Positions 55,227 through 62,289 of a stretch of DNA of 64,000 nucleotides are shown in pieces. Each line of letters begins with the position of its first letter. Position 1 is the first letter of the stretch. The position numbers and the translations under genes were made by a program. The stretch covers positions 1 to 64,000 of IMG/VR virus record IMGVR_UViG_3300010413_000025; one strand, given 5' to 3'. The DNA comes from a virus. The notes under the pieces are model-generated. The model worked only from the letters and a program-made list of their open reading frames with translations. It did not search any database and had not been told where the DNA came from.

Positions 55227-55677
55227 ATTTTCGCACCCTTTCGTCTTTGTTTAGATTGATCACCGTCAGGCCGTTGCCGGTCCCGGTGTCGTGCTTGGCC
55301 GCTATCTCTACAGCGCGGACCGCGTCCACGCCAGCTTCCATCGCGCCCAGTGCAAAGTCGGCCCCGCTGCCCCACGCTTCGAACTTGTCGAATACAGGCA
55401 TCGGAACCATGTTGCTATCGTAGGCGGTGACCTTCCCCGTGACAAGGTTCAGCACCACCGCTTCAGAATCTTCGTCTAACGACCAGTCGTCGTCCTTGTT
55501 GCTGCCGTTCTTCAGCCATTCACAGAACCGGATACCGGCGGACAGCGACCCGGTGATTGCCACTGCGTAGTCAGTGCCACGCACGCGCCACAGTTTTTCG
55601 CATAGCTTGCGCGCGCCCCCCGCTGTTGCCTGCCTGTCGGTGCACAGGACCCCGTCTTTCCACGCGACTGTTGTCAT
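55189..55677 (-). CDS. Proteasome/HslV-like threonine peptidase
   Basis: 162 residues. After Met removal the chain starts TTVAWKDGVLCTDRQAT. This aligns with HslV TT...DGQAT and provides the N-terminal Thr nucleophile and the conserved Asp; a Lys follows in ARKLCEKLWR. ITGSLSAGIRF and the late GSGADFALGAMEAG then NGLTVINL match the Ntn-hydrolase fold. No HslU-like ATPase is seen nearby. Substrate unknown; processing of virion or host proteins is possible. Confidence 0.75.
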   Translation of the reverse strand: MTTVAWKDGVLCTDRQATAGGARKLCEKLWRVRGTDYAVAITGSLSAGIRFCEWLKNGSNKDDDWSLDEDSEAVVLNLVTGKVTAYDSNMVPMPVFDKFEAWGSGADFALGAMEAGVDAVRAVEIAAKHDTGTGNGLTVINLNKDERVRKYVSWRNWQSRGR

Positions 55678-57215
55678 CGCCGCCAGCGCCCCCCGATAAT
55701 ATGCAGCAGGGTTCGCTTGCCGTTCGCGTAAATCACTGCGTCGGAATGCAGCCAGTTCGACGGCCCCCGGTTGTACTGGACCCGCAGGCGACTGTTCGTG
55801 CCGACCTGCATACAGCCTTCTTCGGTGCCCGGGCCATGGCCGTGGCCGATTATACTTTTGACGCCGATCCGCCGCAGGTTCATGATGCTTCCCCGGGACC
55901 CGTTCGGACCCAGATCGCCGTGCATCCCGGTTTCGATGCCCAGCACCATCAGGGATTCGTCCCGCTTCAGCAGGACTTTATTCACGGTCAGCAGGCGTTC
56001 GGCCCAGTAGTGGAACGGGTCGACCGTCCGGGCGCCCGCGTCGGTCATTTCCGTGTTCCGGACCATTTCCAGCGCGGTTTCCAGATAAAATTCCATGTGC
56101 GACGGGTCCTTTCGCCAGTCGGTTTCCCGAATCCAGCGTTCCAGACCTTCGTTGTGGTTACTGGGGACCATCACGTTTTCGAACCCTGCGCCGTGCTTGT
56201 TCACGAACGCGCAGGTCAGTTCCAGTTCCTTCGGGATGCTGGCCATGCCTGCACGGTGCTTCGCCAGCTTTATAAACGGGTTGTCGCGGTCGTGATGGTT
56301 CTGCGAATAGTGGTCGTACACGTCGTGCCAGATCAGCTTTTTCGGCTTCAGAACGGCCGTGATTGATCCCGGGCCGTTGAATGTAGCCTTGACCACGTCC
56401 GGGTCGATGAACTGCACGTGGGAATCGCCCATGATCAGGGCGGCGGCGGGCGGTGCATCTTCGACCCCGTCCGGCGTGTACTTTTTGTCCAGATCAATGA
56501 ACGTCCCGTTTTGCAGGGCGGAAATCTGGCGCATAAAGAACATGTCGCCGTCGACTTCGACCACCACCGCCCCGATAGTGTGGTGGAATTCGCCGCGCTT
56601 GCCGGTCGCCGTATCGGTGTAATTTTCCACCGTAACAGCACCGGTCGTCGTCATGATTTTGGGAAGCTTGCTTTGCGGGGTCGCAATCGACTTCAGCTGG
56701 ACTTTCGGGTGCGGCAGGATGCCGGACTTGTCGCCGGTGATCGCTTCGAACCCGGTCAGGGGCTGCGTGTTCGTCGGCTGCGTGCGGATGTCACCCAGCA
56801 GGATCAGGTTCCGGTTAATGTCGGCTCGGCTGGAAAACAGGTATTCGTGCAGTTCAGGCGCCCACCAGTCGTCGTCCTGCTGCTTCTGGCCCCAGACGCT
56901 TGTCGGGTTCTTGTACCGTATCGGCACGACCACCAGCTGCGCGCCGTTGTGGGCACAGTAGTTTTCCAGTGTAGCAAGGAATTTTTTATGTACTGGCGTC
57001 GCGTTCTGGGCGGCGGTGAAAACGTAGCGTTCGGCGGGCGGCAGTTTGCCTTCGTATTGTCGGTGGGTCGGTTCCTTGACAGGCTTCGCTTTCGACGGGT
57101 TCGCGGTCGTTTTGCCGCAGGATTTGCAGCGCCATCGGTTCTGGCGCCCCGTTTTGCGTTCCCGCCACCCATCCTTGACTAGCTTCCCCTGTTCACCGCA
57201 GTGCGGACAATACAT
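55674..57215 (-). CDS. Zinc-ribbon plus metallophosphoesterase protein, T5 A1-like
   Basis: 513 residues. The N-terminal zinc ribbon has CPHC at 3-6 and CKSC at 30-33. The C-terminal half carries the calcineurin-like order GDSHVQF (263-269), HDVYDH (297-302), SNHNE (352-356), MHGDLG (431-436) and GHGHG (457-461). The layout recalls the T5 pre-early A1 protein, which is needed for host DNA degradation and DNA transfer. Here it lies beside lysis and peptidase genes, which is unusual for a pre-early gene. Nuclease activity is inferred. Confidence 0.7.
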   Translation of the reverse strand: MYCPHCGEQGKLVKDGWRERKTGRQNRWRCKSCGKTTANPSKAKPVKEPTHRQYEGKLPPAERYVFTAAQNATPVHKKFLATLENYCAHNGAQLVVVPIRYKNPTSVWGQKQQDDDWWAPELHEYLFSSRADINRNLILLGDIRTQPTNTQPLTGFEAITGDKSGILPHPKVQLKSIATPQSKLPKIMTTTGAVTVENYTDTATGKRGEFHHTIGAVVVEVDGDMFFMRQISALQNGTFIDLDKKYTPDGVEDAPPAAALIMGDSHVQFIDPDVVKATFNGPGSITAVLKPKKLIWHDVYDHYSQNHHDRDNPFIKLAKHRAGMASIPKELELTCAFVNKHGAGFENVMVPSNHNEGLERWIRETDWRKDPSHMEFYLETALEMVRNTEMTDAGARTVDPFHYWAERLLTVNKVLLKRDESLMVLGIETGMHGDLGPNGSRGSIMNLRRIGVKSIIGHGHGPGTEEGCMQVGTNSRLRVQYNRGPSNWLHSDAVIYANGKRTLLHIIGGRWRR

Positions 57216-57225
57216 GGCGACCCCT

Positions 57226-57606
57226 TTACTTTTCTTTCAATTCAAGCGCGCGAATCTTTTCCTCTGCGGCTTTCAGCCGGTCTTTCAGTGCCCTGTGTTC
57301 TTCCGTATCCGTGGCCTTGTGCGCGTCCACCTGCTGTTGCAGGAAATCAATCTGCTGATCCCGCAGGCGCAGGTCCTGCGTCGCAGTTTCTGTCTTGTAC
57401 TGCGAACTGGCGGCCGCTGTCAAGGCGTCGCGCATCTGGCCCATTTGGGAAGTCATGGTGGCAGCCCACCACGCCCCGGACACCGTCACGCCTATGACCC
57501 AGATCAAAAAGGAAAACGACACAGCCGGGCGAACCCGTTCCTGTTTCGTGTGCAGTTCTTTCCAGATTTGGTCTAGTTCCTGTTTCACTTCATCCAGATC
57601 AGCCAT
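57226..57606 (-). CDS. Membrane protein with coiled coil
   Basis: 126 residues from the ATG at 57606 (MADLDEVKQELDQIWKELHT). One membrane segment (SFSFLIWVIGVTVSGAWWAA) is followed by a coiled coil (LRLRDQQIDFLQQQVDAHKA, ALKDRLKAAEEKIRALELKE). It overlaps the holin candidate. It may be a second holin/antiholin or an i-spanin-like helper of the lysis cassette. Confidence 0.6.
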   Translation of the reverse strand: MADLDEVKQELDQIWKELHTKQERVRPAVSFSFLIWVIGVTVSGAWWAATMTSQMGQMRDALTAAASSQYKTETATQDLRLRDQQIDFLQQQVDAHKATDTEEHRALKDRLKAAEEKIRALELKEK

Positions 57607-57817
57607 TGTCGCTTCCACCACCCCTTCGCCATTTGAACAGGGCGACGGCGGCTGCCGGAACGCCCACTACAGTTCCCAGTGCACTGACGACGGCCGCATT
57701 GATCAGCGAAATGTCATCGAACACGCGAAAAACGACCCACGTCAGAAGGCCATAGGTCCAAATCACTAGGATAGCGGACAGCAGCTTGTACTTTTCCATG
57801 TACTCTATGATGTTCAT
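57599..57817 (-). CDS. Holin candidate
   Basis: 72 residues with two membrane segments (LLSAILVIWTYGLLTWVVF and INAAVVSALGTVVGVPAAAV), a charged N-terminus and a basic C-terminal tail FKWRRGGGSDNG. Next to the endolysin gene. Size, topology and location are those of class II holins that trigger lysis. Confidence 0.75.
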   Translation of the reverse strand: MNIIEYMEKYKLLSAILVIWTYGLLTWVVFRVFDDISLINAAVVSALGTVVGVPAAAVALFKWRRGGGSDNG

Positions 57818-57818
57818 A

Positions 57819-58358
57819 TCAGAAAACCGCGCGCCGGAACCACCCTAGTTCAAACACCCGCAGATCGGGCTTGCTAGTCATTATACCTTCGTAAAAATTT
57901 TTCTGCATTTCGCGAAGGGTGATCAGCACCGCCCAGTCGACTTTTTCCAGTGCATTCAGGGCCGCGATGGTCTTCGGACCCACCACCCCGTCGTCGGTGC
58001 ACGGGTGCCCGTTCGCGGTCATGGATCGCTGGGCAAGCTTCCATGCTTGTTTACTGCCCATATTTACAGCCATATCGAATATTTTCGTCGCAAGTAGCTG
58101 ACTTTTAACGTCGCGGAAACGGTTCGGTGTCCAGAATGCGGCTTCATACACCTGCAAAGCCATCGGCCGGGTCATGGCCGCGATGTCGTCCGCGTCCACA
58201 TCGCCGTCGCCGTCAAAATCGCCCAGCAGGTCGCCCCGCTTTTGCAGGTAGCGAAGCGAAATGCCGTACTTCGTGGCGCCGCCCGGGTCCCGTTTGTTGT
58301 TCACGTACCCGCCTTCATGTTCCAGAATATGCGGAATTGCTAAATTGAAATTTGCCAT
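57819..58358 (-). CDS. Endolysin, GH108 N-acetylmuramidase type, with an EF-hand-like loop
   Basis: 179 residues. HEGGYVNNKRDPGGATKYGI (14-33) is the GH108 signature with the catalytic Glu at 15. The C-terminal part (NGHPCTDDGVVGPKTIAALN) is the peptidoglycan-binding type 3 domain. Between them lies DFDGDGDVDADDI (47-59), a perfect calcium-binding loop of the EF-hand/dockerin type. It cleaves the glycan backbone at lysis. No signal peptide is seen, so it needs the holin. Confidence 0.88.
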   Translation of the reverse strand: MANFNLAIPHILEHEGGYVNNKRDPGGATKYGISLRYLQKRGDLLGDFDGDGDVDADDIAAMTRPMALQVYEAAFWTPNRFRDVKSQLLATKIFDMAVNMGSKQAWKLAQRSMTANGHPCTDDGVVGPKTIAALNALEKVDWAVLITLREMQKNFYEGIMTSKPDLRVFELGWFRRAVF

Positions 58359-58369
58359 GCCGTGTACCT

Positions 58370-61300
58370 TTATTCAGCCGTCGGAACGGTGCTTGTGAAT
58401 GGTTCCATAACGCCCCACGCGTACAGTTCGCCGGTGGTGGTGTCTTGTATCCTGAAAAAGATCGGTCGACCCACCCGGTGAAAATGCAGGATATTTACGT
58501 GGTGCCCAGCCCAGTTCGACGGGCTGCCGTTCTGCAAATTGTTGAAAATATATTGCGAATCTGGGGACGACAGGGAATAGTCGTGCACCAGCTGCGCAGG
58601 GGACCCATCATCGGACAGAATAAATAGCTTGCCCTGATCACCTGACCCCGTGCCTTCGTCGAACTGTGCGCCTACCGCGAACTTCAGTGTCAGGTTCGGG
58701 ATCACCTGCGGACTTCCGGGCGAACCGGCCTTGAACACTTCAATGCCCGGCGACACGACTGTGCCGTACGGGATGCGACCCAAATATTTGTCTGGGGCAT
58801 AGTCGGCGTCACTTACTAGCTGGAATTCATGAATGCACGCGTCGCGCGATTCCTGCCCCGGGCTGGTCAGGCGATGTTTCGCTAATATTTCGATGCGAAG
58901 CTGGGCGCCATTAGGCTGTAGAACCATCGCCATTAGATCATTAGGCGGAATGTTCTTGAGATAGTTGGTCGGATCATCGGCCGGGGTTTCATATTCATAG
59001 ATGAAATTCGGGCTGCCGATGTTCGGGCTTGAAATGTCGTACATGCGGATTATATAGGACAATCCGTCGCCTGCGTCGGTGGTGCCGGGATTGAACGTGG
59101 TCCCGTCGCTGTTTTCACCCTTCACAGATTTTTGCGCGCCTAGTGTCCGCCAGTTCCGGCGTGTCCATGACACCTGCATATAGGACGACGTGGCGTACAG
59201 CGGCACCGATTTATTGTATCTACTGCTGCCTATTGTAATTTCATTCGGGCATAGCGGCGCGTTTACACGAAAGCCGTCATGGATTCGTGTCACGTTCGTG
59301 ATGGTGGCCGATCCCACGCCCAGCGCCCCGCTTTCCTGCGTCGACGGGCATATTTTCGCGGCCACGTAGAAGTTGTTCGTAAATTGTTCGGACGAAATGC
59401 TGGCGCCGCCAAAAGATACGAACCAGACCAGCGAACCAGCGGGCCAGTCCTGCACGCGGGAATCAAGGGCGCCGCGCCAGCAATCGAACAGCCTAATGCC
59501 GGTAACTAGCGGGGACCCACCGACGCTTTCTACTGCCTGCGTGTACAGTATGAATTCACCAAAATCGCGCAGTTGATCCGGTGAATTCACAGTGGGCGGC
59601 GTTATGTATACCAGTGACAGCAGGTCGTCAATTTCACTTTCCGATAAGGCGTCCGCGTCGATCAAATCAGCCAGTGATTCACCGGGAAGCGGGTCCACAT
59701 CATAATCGCCAGCCCCCTGCGTCGCGACGCTTCCGCTTAACGGGCCGGGCAAGGCTGACCGCAGCTGCCCCACCAGAACGAAGTTCGGATTCGTGCCGTT
59801 GTTTATGAATGTGCCAGTGATCGCACCGGACGCCGACGTTGCTTCATGCGTGTAAAGGTCGTATTCGTCGCCAGCGCCACCGGTAAGACGCGGCAAGGCT
59901 GTGATGCGCGGCGTTTTGTCCGGATTGTCCGGGTCTTGCAGCTGCATCAGTCGCGGCGTTTCGAATATCACTTGGTCTTCCGGGTCTTCGGCAGTAACTG
60001 TCTGCGTCGGTGCCGACCAGCTGCTGTCGATAGGGTCGTGGAAACTGGCCGCCTGCGTGGTGAACACGTCTTCAACTGCGTCGATGGTGATTTTGTTATT
60101 CAGTAGTTCGCCGTAATTGACGCGCGTCGCGCGCATCAGCAGGTCGGTGATGCCGTACAAGTCCCACGACAGCAGGAACAGGTCGCCCGGCTTGATGGTG
60201 TACAGTTCGCGGTTCACTGTCAGGGTAGCTTTCGCCAGCGGCGTGGCCAGATTGCGCAGGTCCCGCCATGCGATGTAATTCGCAAGCGCGGCGTTCTTGA
60301 CGCCCATAAAATTTTCGGTAACAGTGATGGGCGCGCCCTGAATGATTTTGTTCGCCATGTCCTGCGCCAGCCCGTAGCTTGTCGCGTAGTTCTTGCCGGG
60401 GTCAGCGTACTGAACCCGAACAATGTTTTTCGTTTCGGACCACGATCCACGGCTGAATTCGACTTTCTTGCAGTTGGTTTCGTCGATTGACAGCAAAGAC
60501 GACAGCGGGCTGGGAATATCCGCTTCGCGGATCAGTTTGAACGTGTACTGGCCGGTCGTGATGTCGCGCTGAAGAACGCCGTCGCACTGCCGTTCGATTT
60601 CCTGAATGATCTGTTCAGTTTTTTTCGGGTTATCCAGCAGCGCGGAAAATCCGTTTCCTTCCGCCGCCAGCGTAGCGCCCACAGCGGCCAGTGTCGTGGT
60701 GTCGATGTCGCCAGTCGACCGGGCCAGACCCCATTCGGTGTTCGTCAGGATTTCATACAGGACGTTCATCGGGTTCGCGTCAAAGTTATTTATCAGCGCA
60801 TCAGCGCCCAACGATAGGCCGTCGGGAATGCGGCGAACCACGAACTTGAACGGACGCAGCGACGGACTGTTGCCGATGTAAATTTGTTCCGCTACAAGGT
60901 ACGCCGTCCCGCGATATGCGGGCAGGATGTCAGGGGAAAACGTCACGGCCCCTTCCAGATAGGTGCTTTTCACCTGCGTGCTACTGCCGGGAAACATGGT
61001 AAACGTGCCACTGATTCCGCCACTGTCCTGACCGAACAGGGTCGGTTCGTTGACTGTCACTGACCCGCTTGCGACCGCTGACAATGGGGACGTATCGTAA
61101 ATAGATTCGTCGTCGACAAGAATTTGCATCAGGCCGTCGTCGGCGCCAGTCATCGGACCACGGCAAAACGCGAACTGAATCCCGACGTAGTATTTATAGC
61201 CGACCGTGACTTTCTTCGATGAAAACATGCCGGTTTTGATCTTTTCGCGAATGCGTTCCGTGCGCAGATCACCGTACCAGATAATATTCGGCGCCGACAG

Positions 61301-61465
61301 CTGGACCGTTCCCCACAGTAGTGGGACCACGCGCCCTTCAGTGGCGGTCGGAAAATTGAAATCGCCCAGTCCTGACGGCCGGGCGTTTTCGACTTCGGGT
61401 TTCGGTGCGAACAGTTCGGAAAGAATGAACGACGCGACCCAGATCGCTAGATATACCCAAAACAT
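58370..61465 (-). CDS. Tail tip attachment / host-specificity protein (gpJ-like)
   Basis: 1031 residues, the largest gene in the window. The hydrophobic N-terminus MFWVYLAIWVASFILSELFA and the RVVPLLWGTVQLSAPNIIWY segment are typical of the Phage-tail_3/gpJ-like tip proteins. The middle is beta-rich, and the C-terminus (about 640-1031) is likely the receptor-binding, variable part. It follows the BR0599-type gene as in GTA-like tail tips. Directly upstream of the lysis genes. Confidence 0.85.
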   Translation of the reverse strand: MFWVYLAIWVASFILSELFAPKPEVENARPSGLGDFNFPTATEGRVVPLLWGTVQLSAPNIIWYGDLRTERIREKIKTGMFSSKKVTVGYKYYVGIQFAFCRGPMTGADDGLMQILVDDESIYDTSPLSAVASGSVTVNEPTLFGQDSGGISGTFTMFPGSSTQVKSTYLEGAVTFSPDILPAYRGTAYLVAEQIYIGNSPSLRPFKFVVRRIPDGLSLGADALINNFDANPMNVLYEILTNTEWGLARSTGDIDTTTLAAVGATLAAEGNGFSALLDNPKKTEQIIQEIERQCDGVLQRDITTGQYTFKLIREADIPSPLSSLLSIDETNCKKVEFSRGSWSETKNIVRVQYADPGKNYATSYGLAQDMANKIIQGAPITVTENFMGVKNAALANYIAWRDLRNLATPLAKATLTVNRELYTIKPGDLFLLSWDLYGITDLLMRATRVNYGELLNNKITIDAVEDVFTTQAASFHDPIDSSWSAPTQTVTAEDPEDQVIFETPRLMQLQDPDNPDKTPRITALPRLTGGAGDEYDLYTHEATSASGAITGTFINNGTNPNFVLVGQLRSALPGPLSGSVATQGAGDYDVDPLPGESLADLIDADALSESEIDDLLSLVYITPPTVNSPDQLRDFGEFILYTQAVESVGGSPLVTGIRLFDCWRGALDSRVQDWPAGSLVWFVSFGGASISSEQFTNNFYVAAKICPSTQESGALGVGSATITNVTRIHDGFRVNAPLCPNEITIGSSRYNKSVPLYATSSYMQVSWTRRNWRTLGAQKSVKGENSDGTTFNPGTTDAGDGLSYIIRMYDISSPNIGSPNFIYEYETPADDPTNYLKNIPPNDLMAMVLQPNGAQLRIEILAKHRLTSPGQESRDACIHEFQLVSDADYAPDKYLGRIPYGTVVSPGIEVFKAGSPGSPQVIPNLTLKFAVGAQFDEGTGSGDQGKLFILSDDGSPAQLVHDYSLSSPDSQYIFNNLQNGSPSNWAGHHVNILHFHRVGRPIFFRIQDTTTGELYAWGVMEPFTSTVPTAE

Positions 61466-61467
61466 TT

Positions 61468-62289
61468 TTATTCCTTCGTCAGCTGTTGTTTGTTGAACGG
61501 GTTAATCGACGGCACGAACGGAAACCCGCCATAATTTAGCACATTATTGAACTTCTGCGCGCAGGTAGTCACGGAATGATCGCACCCCTGATACGCGTAC
61601 AGGGTGCCACCAGACACGTTTTGCTTGAACGGGTACAGGATGCGAACCTGCGTCCCTGACTGGTCGATGATCAAGCGCGATTCCGATCCGTCCGGCAGCG
61701 AAACATACCCACCGATGAACGGGGACCCGGTAGTTGGCAGCGCCTGAATGGTCAGCAACACGTCATCGGTTACGCCTAGCACCTTTCCGCTGTGCAGGTA
61801 GGACCCTTCAGACAGGCCGCAGCCGCTGTCGTACAGAATATGGTTGCACAACCCCTGAAAACTGAACCGTGGCATTTCCCGGGTGAACAGTTCGTTGTTC
61901 GGTATGCACCGCAATTCGCAGATTTCGTCCTTGAATGCGACACTGGCCACGTATCCCGCGAACATGATAATCGACGCGGTGGCCGGGACCGAATTCGGCT
62001 GGATGCGGTACACGGTCACGTTCATGATGTACGACGGTTGCACGGCGATGAAGTTCGTCGCAATTACGTCGTCGGTGGGAATCTTGATGGTGATCGAAGT
62101 CGACTTTTGTTCCTTCGCTTCCTGATATGCCGTGCGCTTTATGGCCACCGGCGTGTAGTCGACACCGCTGTATGTCACGGTCCCTTCGGAACTGGTCCGA
62201 CGGTAGGTCGTCCCCGAAATCTGGAATTCGTACAGTTCAATCGGGCGCGAATCTTCTATGCTGACTTCAAGCTGGTCTAAGGTACTCAT
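61468..62289 (-). CDS. Tail tip protein, BR0599/DUF2163 family
   Basis: 273 residues. The C-terminal GCDHSVTTCAQKFNN followed by NYGGFPFVPSINP is the hallmark of the BR0599 family, with paired cysteines near CDH and TCAQKF. CNHILYDSGCGL provides another conserved Cys pair. It forms the distal tail/hub in GTA-like siphovirus tails. It overlaps the next upstream gene by ATGA. Confidence 0.88.
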   Translation of the reverse strand: MSTLDQLEVSIEDSRPIELYEFQISGTTYRRTSSEGTVTYSGVDYTPVAIKRTAYQEAKEQKSTSITIKIPTDDVIATNFIAVQPSYIMNVTVYRIQPNSVPATASIIMFAGYVASVAFKDEICELRCIPNNELFTREMPRFSFQGLCNHILYDSGCGLSEGSYLHSGKVLGVTDDVLLTIQALPTTGSPFIGGYVSLPDGSESRLIIDQSGTQVRILYPFKQNVSGGTLYAYQGCDHSVTTCAQKFNNVLNYGGFPFVPSINPFNKQQLTKE

